The notes below the pieces were generated by a model, which ran no database searches, had not been told where the DNA came from, and saw only the letters and a program-made list of their open reading frames with translations. The position numbers and the translations under genes were made by a program. Of a DNA stretch of 41,688 nucleotides, positions 32,797 through 40,149 are shown piece after piece. The DNA is from Oscillospiraceae bacterium. GTDB lineage: Bacteria; Bacillota; Clostridia; Oscillospirales; CAG-272. The stretch is from positions 4,399 to 46,086 of the forward strand of contig SVSG01000018.1 in the NCBI GenBank assembly GCA_015064415.1. The letters run 5' to 3'. Position 1 is the stretch's first letter; every line of letters starts with the position of its first letter.

Positions 32797-33450
32797 TTAT
32801 TTTCCTTTCTTACCCATCTCGCAAAGCGTTGCAAGGGGGCATTCTGCGCATCTCGGCGCGCGGGCGGTGCACACGTCTCTGCCAAACTGCACCAGGCGGT
32901 GGCAAAGGTCACTTTGCTCGGCGGGCTCGACCAGTTTTGTCAGAATTTCCTCCACACGTGTGGGGTTTTTCTCGCTTTGCGGGTACATGCCGAAGCGTCC
33001 GCAAAGGCGGATGCAATGCGTGTCCGCAACGATGGCGGGGAGCCCGAAGAGGTCTCCGCGCAACAGGTTGGCGATCTTGCGCCCCACACCGGGGAAAAGG
33101 AGTAGCTGCTCCATCTCTTGCGGCATCTCGCCGCCGAAATCCTCGATCAGCATCCGCGACGCGTCGATGATGTTCTGCGCCTTGGTGTGGTAAAGCCCGC
33201 ACGGGCGCACGATCTCCTCTACTTCGGCAAGGGTGGCCTTGGCCATCGCGTGCGGGGTGGGGAAGCGCGCAAACAGCTCGCGGCATACGATATTCACCCG
33301 CGCGTCGGTGCACTGGGCGGAAAGTCGCCCCATCACCAGCAGCCGCCACGGGTCGCCGCCCGATTCCAGCGCGCAAACGGGCACGGGATAGACCTTTTTC
33401 AGTTCCTCCACGATCGCCGCCATCCGCATCTTTTTCTCTTTTTGTGTCAT
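32797..33450 (-). CDS. nth: Endonuclease III
   Basis: 217 residues. It is a DNA glycosylase/AP lyase of base excision repair acting on oxidised pyrimidines. The helix-hairpin-helix reads LFPGVGRKIANLLRG with the catalytic Lys, followed by the catalytic Asp in VADTHCIRLCGR. The C-terminal 4Fe-4S cluster motif C-x6-C-x2-C-x5-C is complete (CTARAPRCAECPLATLC). The start at 33450 has AAAGGGGG upstream and lies 29 bases from a consensus promoter; a second in-frame Met seven codons later is possible. The extension to 33489 would overlap the -10 element and is rejected. Confidence 0.94.
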   Translation of the reverse strand: MTQKEKKMRMAAIVEELKKVYPVPVCALESGGDPWRLLVMGRLSAQCTDARVNIVCRELFARFPTPHAMAKATLAEVEEIVRPCGLYHTKAQNIIDASRMLIEDFGGEMPQEMEQLLLFPGVGRKIANLLRGDLFGLPAIVADTHCIRLCGRFGMYPQSEKNPTRVEEILTKLVEPAEQSDLCHRLVQFGRDVCTARAPRCAECPLATLCEMGKKGK

Positions 33451-33479
33451 AGGGTCGCCCCCTTTCCTCTTATGATGAA

Positions 33480-33508
33480 AGTATAGCACAAAGCGCGCAG
33501 GATGTCAA
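33480..33508 (-). promoter_or_regulatory. Sigma-A promoter of nth and the editing protein
   Basis: Minus strand TTGACA (33503-33508), 17 bases, TATACT (33480-33485), just ahead of the nth start. Confidence 0.88.
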
Positions 33509-33547
33509 ATCAAAAAAGAGTTTTGTGTCAATTTGGGGCGTCACGTC

Positions 33548-33576
33548 TTGCTTTTTTCGACAAAATGTGATATATA
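33548..33576 (+). promoter_or_regulatory. Possible promoter of the acyltransferase gene
   Basis: TTGCTT (33548-33553), 17 bases, TATATA (33571-33576) within an AT-rich run before the ATG at 33606. The -35 is weak, so the exact position is uncertain. Confidence 0.5.
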
Positions 33577-33605
33577 TAAGATAGAAAAAAGAAAGTGAGC
33601 GACCT

Positions 33606-34430
33606 ATGTATTACAGACACGACCTTGATTACGAATATCCCGACCGCCCCGACGAGCATATGCTGAAGGTCAAGCACGTGCGCGAGGTGGTGCTGGACGA
33701 AAGCTATCCCTACCTGCCCTGCGGCGTGGGGTATCGGCTGCTGCGCGCGCTATATTGGTTGGCGCTCAATCTGCTGGTGTTCCCGATCACGCGCCTCTCG
33801 CACGGACTGTGCATTTACGGCAAGGAAAACCTGAAAAAGCACAAAAAAACGCTGAAAAACGGCGCGATCACCATCTCCAATCACGTTTTTATGTGGGATT
33901 ATCTTTGCGTGCTGAAGGCGATCCGCCCGCATCTTGCCTATTTTCCCGCGTGGAAAACGAATTTAGAGGGGCCGAACGGCCCCCTCATCCGCTGGTCGGG
34001 CGGCATTCCCGTCCCCACCGATCATATGCACGCCATGATCCACTTCAACAAGGCGATCGAGCAGGTGCTGCAGGAGGGGAAGTGGCTCCACTTTTTCCCC
34101 GAGGGGTCGCTGTGGTTCTTTTATCCCGATATCCGTCCCCTCAAAAAGGCGGTGTTTCAGTATGCCGTGCGCTACGATAAGCCCGTCATTCCCATCACCA
34201 TGTCCTTTCGCCCGCGCAAGGGGCTGATGAAGCTGTTTGGCAAGGCGCCGCTGGTGGATCTGCACGTGGGCGAGCCGCTTTTCCCCGATCGCACGCTCCC
34301 CCGCCGCGAGGCCGCGGCGGCCATGCAGGCGCTGGCCTATCACCGCATGCAGGAGATGAATGGCATCCACCCGGGTGATCCCACCTATAACACCGACCAG
34401 AACCCCGCGCATTATCGAAAAACGATGTAG
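33606..34430 (+). CDS. 1-acyl-sn-glycerol-3-phosphate acyltransferase family protein
   Basis: 274 residues of the PlsC-type glycerolipid acyltransferase family, which adds the second acyl chain to make phosphatidic acid at the membrane. The catalytic NHx4D motif is SNHVFMWDYL (about 97-106), and the glycerol-phosphate site is FPEGSLW. A hydrophobic N-terminal stretch (LLRALYWLALNLLVFPI, about 46-62) would anchor it to the membrane. The tail after residue 235 is hydrophilic. The ribosome binding site is weak (AAAGTGAG). It is a single gene, divergent from nth. The exact acyl acceptor is not certain; the family also includes other lipid acyltransferases. Confidence 0.85.
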   Translation: MYYRHDLDYEYPDRPDEHMLKVKHVREVVLDESYPYLPCGVGYRLLRALYWLALNLLVFPITRLSHGLCIYGKENLKKHKKTLKNGAITISNHVFMWDYLCVLKAIRPHLAYFPAWKTNLEGPNGPLIRWSGGIPVPTDHMHAMIHFNKAIEQVLQEGKWLHFFPEGSLWFFYPDIRPLKKAVFQYAVRYDKPVIPITMSFRPRKGLMKLFGKAPLVDLHVGEPLFPDRTLPRREAAAAMQALAYHRMQEMNGIHPGDPTYNTDQNPAHYRKTM

Positions 34431-34499
34431 TTGGCGGCACCGTTCGGTGGGAAATTGCACAAACCGTAGGGCGGTATCACCGCGTTGTTCGCACTCACA

Positions 34500-34632
34500 A
34501 CCGCCTCCCTTGTGTAAAGGGAGGTGCCGAGCTCGGCTCGCCGCAGGCGTGGCAGGGGAGGCGGAGGGATTGTAAAGCGCGGACAATCCCTCACCCGCTT
34601 ACGCGGGAGCTCCCTTTGCACAAGGGAGCCCA
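34500..34632. repeat. Two facing family III hairpin repeats
   Basis: Left unit CCTCCCTTGTGTAAAGGGAGG, a CCGAGCTCGG hairpin and GGCGGAGGGATTGT; right unit (34586-34632) CAATCCCTC, CCCGCTTACGCGGG and GCTCCCTTTGCACAAGGGAGC, nearly identical to 13297-13343. The two units face each other around GCGCGGA. The surrounding 34431-35197 contains no supportable gene. Confidence 0.7.
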
Positions 34633-34724
34633 ATATAGCCACGCGCTTCAGCGGAAAATCAGCGCACAAACCCGTAGGGCGGTGCCTTGGTGCCGCCGCA
34701 ATCCACGATGTTTTCCCGTCCGTG

Positions 34725-34937
34725 TCATCCTGAGCGCAGTCGAAGTTTGCGAGGTGCAGCGAAGCAAACGAGCAAACCGCAAGGCGAAGCCGCTGCGGGA
34801 TCTAAGCAAAAGCGTTGCAGTTCTTTGTCGCAAAGTAACATTTGCAAAGGAGTTCGGCATATACACACCGCGCCCGCGCTTGCTTTGCGCGGGCGAGATC
34901 CTTCGGCTCGCGTTTGTTCGCTCGCTCAGGATGACGC
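34725..34937. repeat. MITE-like element with GTCATCCTGAGCG ends
   Basis: Inverted ends TGTCATCCTGAGCG near 34725 and CGCTCAGGATGAC (34922-34934) enclose about 200 bases without an ORF. The interior has matching GCGGGATCT and GAGATCCTTCGGCTCGCG blocks. Short repeats with this terminal sequence are common in intergenic DNA of many bacteria. Bases 34938-35197 hold only fragments of the CTGTAGGGGACG and CACCGTTTTGGGGG repeats. Confidence 0.6.
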
Positions 34938-35197
34938 ATAATGAGAGAAAACTTTTTGCTTTTTGAAAATAGCGCACTGTAGGGACCGGCCTCCCGCGAT
35001 TGCCGAAGGCACATCGACGCGCTCGGCATAAGCCGAGGGCAACGGACGGTCCGCGGGCGAACACAGTTCGCCCCTACGATGTATTCAAAATGCCACACCG
35101 TTTTGGGGGTAAATTTGCAAACTGGCTACGCTCAAACCTGTAGGGGACGACGTCCTCGACGTCCCGCGGGTAATCGCACCTCCTGCCCCTGCCAAAC

Positions 35198-35227
35198 AAA
35201 AAGACCAGCCGTGTAGCTGGTCTTTTT
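35198..35227. terminator. Bidirectional Rho-independent terminator
   Basis: AAAAAGACCAGC / GCTGGTCTTTTT with a 6-base loop: a perfect stem with A and T tracts on both sides, able to stop transcription from either direction. Confidence 0.85.
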
Positions 35228-35246
35228 AGGCAGAAGGGCTCGCCCA

Positions 35247-35298
35247 TTTCAAGCGCGAGGGCGCGCTTGAAATAAACGGTAACGCCGTTGGCGTTACC
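35247..35298. repeat. Two adjacent perfect hairpins
   Basis: TTTCAAGCGCG / CGCGCTTGAAA (35247-35272) and GGTAACGCC / GGCGTTACC (35279-35298) follow one another between two terminators. Their function is unknown. Confidence 0.6.
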
Positions 35299-35327
35299 TC
35301 CAAGGTTCTCGCCCTGTCCTGTCGACG

Positions 35328-35369
35328 CCAAAACGAAAAAGACCGCCACAAGGGCGGTCTTTTTCGTTT
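35328..35369 (-). terminator. Terminator of the tRNA-Val gene
   Basis: A stem of GACCGCC / GGCGGTC extended by AAAACGAAAAA / TTTTTCGTTTT begins at the encoded CCA of the tRNA and gives a U run on the minus strand. Confidence 0.85.
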
Positions 35370-35446
<77 letters not shown>

Positions 35447-35466
35447 ATCGTTTGATGAACGGTAAT

Positions 35467-35495
35467 ATTATACCACAAAGTGACGGGGTTGTCAA
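35467..35495 (-). promoter_or_regulatory. Sigma-A promoter of tRNA-Val
   Basis: Minus strand TTGACA (35490-35495), 17 bases, TATAAT (35467-35472), about 20 bases upstream of the tRNA 5' end. Confidence 0.9.
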
Positions 35496-35661
35496 GGGGG
35501 ATTTTGAAATATTTTTCGGCAATCGGCGGGATAATACGTGCGGCGGGGAGGCGTTACGCGCAATTCCGCTTTTTTCAAGCTGCCCTGCGCGTAAATATAA
35601 ACAGTAATGAGGAAAACCGCGGGAAAAAAGCGCACACGCGCAAGAAAAAGTGCGCAGTTGC

Positions 35662-35690
35662 TTGACAGAACTGCTTGTTTGTGATATAAT
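35662..35690 (+). promoter_or_regulatory. Sigma-A promoter of pheST
   Basis: TTGACA (35662-35667), 17 bases, TATAAT (35685-35690): full consensus, followed by the T-box leader. Confidence 0.92.
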
Positions 35691-35697
35691 ACCTTCA

Positions 35698-35982
35698 GTA
35701 GCGTTTGAGCAAGAATCAGTAACCGATTCCCCGCATATCAGAGAGCTGTCGGTCGGTGCAAGACAGTTATTCGGCTTTGGTGAATTCCTCTTGCGAGCTG
35801 CGCTTTGAACGTCGGCCTTTTCCGACAAGTAGATCGCGCCGGTTGTAACCGTTATCTTACGCGGGTGTATTGGCACCCAATGAGGCCCCTTGTCGCAAGG
35901 CGGGGGTGAAGCAGAGTGGTAACACGGCGTCACGCCGTCCCTGCGGTCTTCGCTTTTTGGCGAGGGCCGCAGTTTTTTGTTA
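35698..35982 (+). promoter_or_regulatory. T-box leader, phenylalanine-specific, with terminator
   Basis: Stem I contains AGTA (around 35718) opposite GAATTCC, where TTC at 35785-35787 is the probable Phe specifier codon. The T-box proper is GCAGAGTGGTAACACGG (35911-35927); its UGGU bulge suits a tRNA ending ACCA. The terminator CTGCGGTCTTCGC / GGCGAGGGCCGCAG with a T run lies at 35941-35981. Uncharged tRNA-Phe should favour the antiterminator and switch on pheST. Confidence 0.93.
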
Positions 35983-36016
35983 TGAAAATCATATTAAAAC
36001 ATAAGAGGGAAGAAAC

Positions 36017-37054
36017 ATGAAAGAAAAATTAGAGGCATTACTCAAAGACGGTGCCGCGAAGATCGAAGCGGCGCAGACCGAATCCGAGCTGCAAGAGGTC
36101 AAGGGTGCGCTTCTCGGCAAGCAAGGCAGCGTGACCGAGCTTCTCAAGGAGATCCCCAAGCTGGACGTCGCGCTTCGCCCCGAAATGGGAAAAGCGATCA
36201 ACAACGTCAAAAATCTGCTTTCCGAGCAGATCGAGGGCAGACGCGAGATGCTCAAGCTCAAGGCATCCGCCATTCCTGCGGACTTTGACTGCACCGTTCC
36301 CGGCTTCGAGCCGAAGATCGGCGGTCTCCATCCCATCACCCAGATGTGCTATGATCTGAATGACGCGTTCCGCTCCATGGGCTTTGAGGTCTTTTCCGGC
36401 CCCGAGATCACGAGCGAGTACTACGCGTTCGACAACCTGAACTTCCCCCCCAACCACCCCGCGCGTGAGAGCATGGACACCTACTGGCTGGAGGGACACG
36501 ATGCGGGTGCGGCGAACGATAAGCTGTGTCTGCGTCCTCACTTGACGGGCGACAGCGTGCGCTATATGCAGACGCATAAGCCCCCCTTCCGTTTCGTTTA
36601 CCCCGGTCGCGTATACAGAAACGAGACCACCGACGCCCGCCACGAGCGCGCCTTCTTCCAGTACGAGGCGCTGATCGTCGACAAGGACTTCACCTATACC
36701 GCAGGCAAGGTCATGATCAAAAGCATCCTGCAAAAGGTGTTCGGTCAGGACGTGCCCGTCCGCATGAGAGCGGGCTTCTTCCCCTTCGTGGAGCCCGGAT
36801 TTGAGATCGATATGGGCTGTCTTGTTTGCGGCGGCAAGGGCTGCAGCGTTTGTAAGCACGTCGGCTGGATCGAGATCATGCCCGGCGGCACGCCCCACCC
36901 GAACGTGCTCCGCGCGGCGGGACTGGACCCCGACGAGTACACGGGCTTCTACGTGAACATCGGTCTTGACAGACTGGTCATGATGCGTTACGGCGTGGAC
37001 GACGTACGTCTGTTCCACAGCACCGACCTCCGCTTCCTGAAGCAGTTCCATTAA
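36017..37054 (+). CDS. pheS: Phenylalanyl-tRNA synthetase alpha subunit
   Basis: 345 residues, the usual size. It is the class II catalytic subunit of the alpha2beta2 enzyme that charges tRNA-Phe. A coiled-coil N terminus (about 1-90) precedes the class II core: HPITQM.YDLNDAFRSMGF, the motif 2 region FRFVYPGRVYRNETTDARHERAFFQ (begins near 193), CVCGGKGC-like LVCGGKGCSVCKHVGWIEI, and motif 3 IGLDRLVMMRYGVDDVR near the end. AAGAGGGAAG lies ahead of the ATG. It is expressed from the T-box-controlled promoter with pheT, which follows after 14 bp. Confidence 0.96.
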   Translation: MKEKLEALLKDGAAKIEAAQTESELQEVKGALLGKQGSVTELLKEIPKLDVALRPEMGKAINNVKNLLSEQIEGRREMLKLKASAIPADFDCTVPGFEPKIGGLHPITQMCYDLNDAFRSMGFEVFSGPEITSEYYAFDNLNFPPNHPARESMDTYWLEGHDAGAANDKLCLRPHLTGDSVRYMQTHKPPFRFVYPGRVYRNETTDARHERAFFQYEALIVDKDFTYTAGKVMIKSILQKVFGQDVPVRMRAGFFPFVEPGFEIDMGCLVCGGKGCSVCKHVGWIEIMPGGTPHPNVLRAAGLDPDEYTGFYVNIGLDRLVMMRYGVDDVRLFHSTDLRFLKQFH

Positions 37055-37068
37055 GGAGGAGAAGAACA

Positions 37069-39504
37069 ATGAAATTATCACTGAATTGGATCAAGGATTA
37101 CGTCAAGCTCCCCGAGGATATGGACCTCACAAAGCTTGCCTATGACCTCACGATGTCCACCGTGGAGGTAGAGGGCGCTGAGAATCTTGCAGAGAGCTTT
37201 GATAAAATTATCGTGGGCGAGATCAAGGAGGTCCTGCCCCATCCCAACGCGGACAAGCTCCGTGTTTGTAAGGTCGACATCGGCGAGGGCGAGATCAAGG
37301 ACATCGTTTGCGGTGGCTCCAATCTTGCCGTCGGCATGAAGGTCGTCGTGGCCTGCCCCGGCGCCATGGTGCGCTGGCACGGTGAGGGCGAGCCCGTGGA
37401 GATCAAGAACGCCAAGCTGCGCGGTGTGGCAAGCTTCGGTATGATCTGTGCCTCGGTCGAGGTCGGTCTTGCCGATCTTTTCCCCGCAGCCGAGGAGCAC
37501 GAGATCATGGACGTCACCTCCTTTGACGCCCCCGCAGGCACGCCGATCGCCAAGGCGCTCGACCTTGACGATATCATTCTGGAGATCGACAACAAATCCA
37601 TGACCAATCGCCCCGACCTTTGGGGTCACTACGGCATCGCGCGCGAGCTTGCCGCCCTTTACGATCTCCCGCTTGTGGAGTTTGACAAGTACGTGCCCGA
37701 GACCACCGTGGAGTATGACGTGCGCATCAAGGACGTCGACCGTTGCCCCCGTTACATCGGTGCAAAGGTCGAGGGCCTTTCGGTCAAGCCCTCTCCCTTC
37801 GCAATGCAAAGCCGCATCTGGAGAGTCGGCATGCGCCCCATCAACGCCCTTGTTGACGTGACGAACTACGTCATGCTTGCCACCGGCCAGCCCACTCACG
37901 TGTTCGACTCCAACCACATCATCGACCATATCGAGGTAAGACGCGCCGCGGAGGGCGAGAAGCTTCAGCTTCTCAATGACAAGGATCTTGCGCTTTCCAC
38001 CGATGACCTTGTGATCGCCGACGCCGAGGGCGCCGTTGCGCTGGCGGGCGTGATGGGCGGCGCAAAGGACTCTGTCCTGCCCGAGACCGAAAGCGTTATT
38101 CTGGAGGTCGCAAACTTCGAATCGCGCGGCGTGCGCCGTACCGCTCTTCGCTACGATAACCGTACCGAGGCATCCTCTCGCTACGAAAAGGCCGTCGATC
38201 CCGAAAGATGCGATCAGGCCCTCTCGCTTGCGATGAAACTTTTCGCAGAGCTGTATCCCGAAATGAAGGTTACCGCCTTCAAGGACCTTTACGAAAAGAA
38301 GCTGGAAAGAGCGCAGATCGACGTTGAGTTTGATTGGCTTGACAGACGTCTTGGTAAGCGCATCCCGCAGGAGATCGTGGCAAGAAAGCTTGGCACGATG
38401 GGATACGAGGTGACCTTCACCGAAACGGGCATGCACATCGTGGTTCCCACCTGGCGCTCCACGGGCGACGTGTCCATCAAGGCGGATATCATGGAAGAGG
38501 TAGCCCGTATGTACGGCTACGAGAACTTTGAGGCAACCACGATCACGACCTCCTTTGACGGCGCGATCAATCAGCTCTCGGTGGATCTTGTCCGCAGAGT
38601 GAAGGAGTACCTTGCGTTCCGTTGCAACATGCAGGAGATCTTCACCTACCCCTGGATGTCCGATGAGTTCGTGAACGCCCTGATGCCCTCGACCGACGGC
38701 ATCCTCGCACTTGCGACCCCGCCCTCTCCCACCGAGAAGTACGTGCGCTGCTCGCTGCTTCCCAACATCTGTAAGGCGATCGTCAAAAACGAGCGTAACT
38801 TTGACGAATTTGATATTTTCGAGGAGGCACAGATCTTCCTTGACAGCGACTATACCTCCGACTACGCGGGCGAGAAGCTCCCCGCGCAAAAGAAGCATCT
38901 CGGCTGCGCCTTTGTCGGCTCTCCCGACCGCGTCGGCGAGCTCTTCCGCCGCGCCAAGGGCGTGATCGGCTCGATGCCGCGCTTCACCCATATGGAGGGC
39001 TTCACCTTCGAGAAACAGGAAAAGCCCTATTGGGCGGACGAGACGGTTTGGCTCAATATCATGCTGAACGGCAAGAAGATCGGCGATCTTGCACTGCTTT
39101 CCAAAAAGGCGGCGCTTGCCTGCGGCATCAAGGTGCTTTCCGCCGTGCTTGTGGAGCTGGATATGGACGCCCTCGTCCCCTTCAAGTCGAGAACGAATCG
39201 CTTTGCACGCGTGCCCGAGTTCCCGCGAAATGATTACGATCTTTCCTTCCTTGTGGATTCTATGGTCAAGTGGGATGACATCTATACGGCCGTGATGGCA
39301 AAGAAGAACGAGCTTCTGCGCGACGTCAAGTTCGTTGACGAGTATAAGGGCAAGCAGATCCCCGCGGGCAAGAAGTCTGTTACCATCCGCCTTGTGATCG
39401 GCTCGGATCAGAAGACGCTTACGGGCGACGAGATCGAGCAGGTCGCCAACAGCGTGCTCAAGCGCATCGCAAAGACCACCGGCGCCGAGATCCGCACCAA
39501 TTAA
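37069..39504 (+). CDS. pheT: Phenylalanyl-tRNA synthetase beta subunit
   Basis: 811 residues with AAGGAGGAG upstream. Domains in order are a tRNA-binding EMAP/OB domain (about 40-150, with HPNADKLRVCKVDIGEG), the B3/B4 editing domain (about 200-380, with MRPINALVDVTNYVMLATGQP and the LALAGVMGG-like VALAGVMGGAKDS), B5 (about 400-475, WRSTGDVSIKADIMEEVARMYGYE), the inactive class II-like core, and a C-terminal ferredoxin-fold anticodon-binding domain (from about 715, RFPRNDYDLSF-type VPEFPRNDYDLSFLVD). It forms the tetramer with PheS and hydrolyses mischarged Tyr-tRNA-Phe. Confidence 0.96.
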   Translation: MKLSLNWIKDYVKLPEDMDLTKLAYDLTMSTVEVEGAENLAESFDKIIVGEIKEVLPHPNADKLRVCKVDIGEGEIKDIVCGGSNLAVGMKVVVACPGAMVRWHGEGEPVEIKNAKLRGVASFGMICASVEVGLADLFPAAEEHEIMDVTSFDAPAGTPIAKALDLDDIILEIDNKSMTNRPDLWGHYGIARELAALYDLPLVEFDKYVPETTVEYDVRIKDVDRCPRYIGAKVEGLSVKPSPFAMQSRIWRVGMRPINALVDVTNYVMLATGQPTHVFDSNHIIDHIEVRRAAEGEKLQLLNDKDLALSTDDLVIADAEGAVALAGVMGGAKDSVLPETESVILEVANFESRGVRRTALRYDNRTEASSRYEKAVDPERCDQALSLAMKLFAELYPEMKVTAFKDLYEKKLERAQIDVEFDWLDRRLGKRIPQEIVARKLGTMGYEVTFTETGMHIVVPTWRSTGDVSIKADIMEEVARMYGYENFEATTITTSFDGAINQLSVDLVRRVKEYLAFRCNMQEIFTYPWMSDEFVNALMPSTDGILALATPPSPTEKYVRCSLLPNICKAIVKNERNFDEFDIFEEAQIFLDSDYTSDYAGEKLPAQKKHLGCAFVGSPDRVGELFRRAKGVIGSMPRFTHMEGFTFEKQEKPYWADETVWLNIMLNGKKIGDLALLSKKAALACGIKVLSAVLVELDMDALVPFKSRTNRFARVPEFPRNDYDLSFLVDSMVKWDDIYTAVMAKKNELLRDVKFVDEYKGKQIPAGKKSVTIRLVIGSDQKTLTGDEIEQVANSVLKRIAKTTGAEIRTN

Positions 39505-39517
39505 TTTTCACACAATC

Positions 39518-39548
39518 AACAGCCACGGCTCCCTGAGCCGTGGCTGTT
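39518..39548 (+). terminator. Hairpin after pheT
   Basis: AACAGCCACGGCTC pairs perfectly with GAGCCGTGGCTGTT around CCT, 13 bp after the pheT stop. The following GTGCCC is not a U tract, so intrinsic termination may be weak. Bases 39549-39644 show no gene. Confidence 0.65.
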
Positions 39549-39644
39549 GTGCCCAATACAACCCGTGGGGCAGGGCCTGTCTTTGCCGTTGTGTCAATAG
39601 GGGGGCTCAAATAAGACAAAAACGTATATTTGCATGATCGCGTG

Positions 39645-39673
39645 TTGACCATAAATTCATAATATGTTATAAT
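39645..39673 (+). promoter_or_regulatory. Sigma-A promoter of the RyR-CARF cassette
   Basis: TTGACC (39645-39650), 17 bases, TATAAT (39668-39673) in AT-rich DNA. The start near 39680 gives a ~95-base leader before the ATG at 39776. Confidence 0.88.
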
Positions 39674-39775
39674 GTTAATCAGTATAGATATTGATAGCAA
39701 GATCCAAATTGCAGAGCTTGAAAAGAAATTTTGAGAATTATTCGGCTCGCTTAATGACGCGTGAAGGAGGATTTT

Positions 39776-40057
39776 ATGTACACACCTAAGCCGATCGATA
39801 CAAGTGATATTACACTGACCGACGATATTATGGAGCTTTGTGAGCTTATCTCCAAGAACACCCATGAGGTATGGTCGACCAACAGGATCAACGACGGATG
39901 GGTATACGGGGAAGAACGAGATGACAAAAAGAAACAGCACCCGTGCCTGATCCCGTATGAAGAGCTTCCCGAATCCGAAAAAGAATATGATAGAAACACG
40001 TCGCTTCAAACCTTGAAGTTGATCGTAAAGCTTGGTTATAAGATCGTAAAAGAATAA
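39776..40057 (+). CDS. Standalone RyR-domain protein
   Basis: 93 residues from MYTPKPIDTSDITLT, with AAGGAGG 5 bases upstream; a GTG five codons earlier overlaps that site and is rejected. The whole protein is one RyR domain, the repeat first described in ryanodine receptors: PIDTS (6-10), HEVW (30-33), GWVYGEERDD (41-50), HPCLIPY (55-61), EKEYDRN (68-74) and the final LKLIVKLGYKIVK. No enzyme motif, signal or membrane segment is visible, so a ligand- or protein-binding role is inferred. It is the first gene of a two-gene set with a CARF nuclease 92 bp downstream. Base composition is clearly more AT-rich than pheT, which suggests acquisition by transfer. Confidence 0.88.
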   Translation: MYTPKPIDTSDITLTDDIMELCELISKNTHEVWSTNRINDGWVYGEERDDKKKQHPCLIPYEELPESEKEYDRNTSLQTLKLIVKLGYKIVKE

Positions 40058-40149
40058 AAAAAGACAAATAAGCTTCATCACAATTCAGTTCCTGTAACGT
40101 GGTCGTCAGACGGTGACCCGAGAAAAGATGCGTGATAGGGGGAGGAAAA

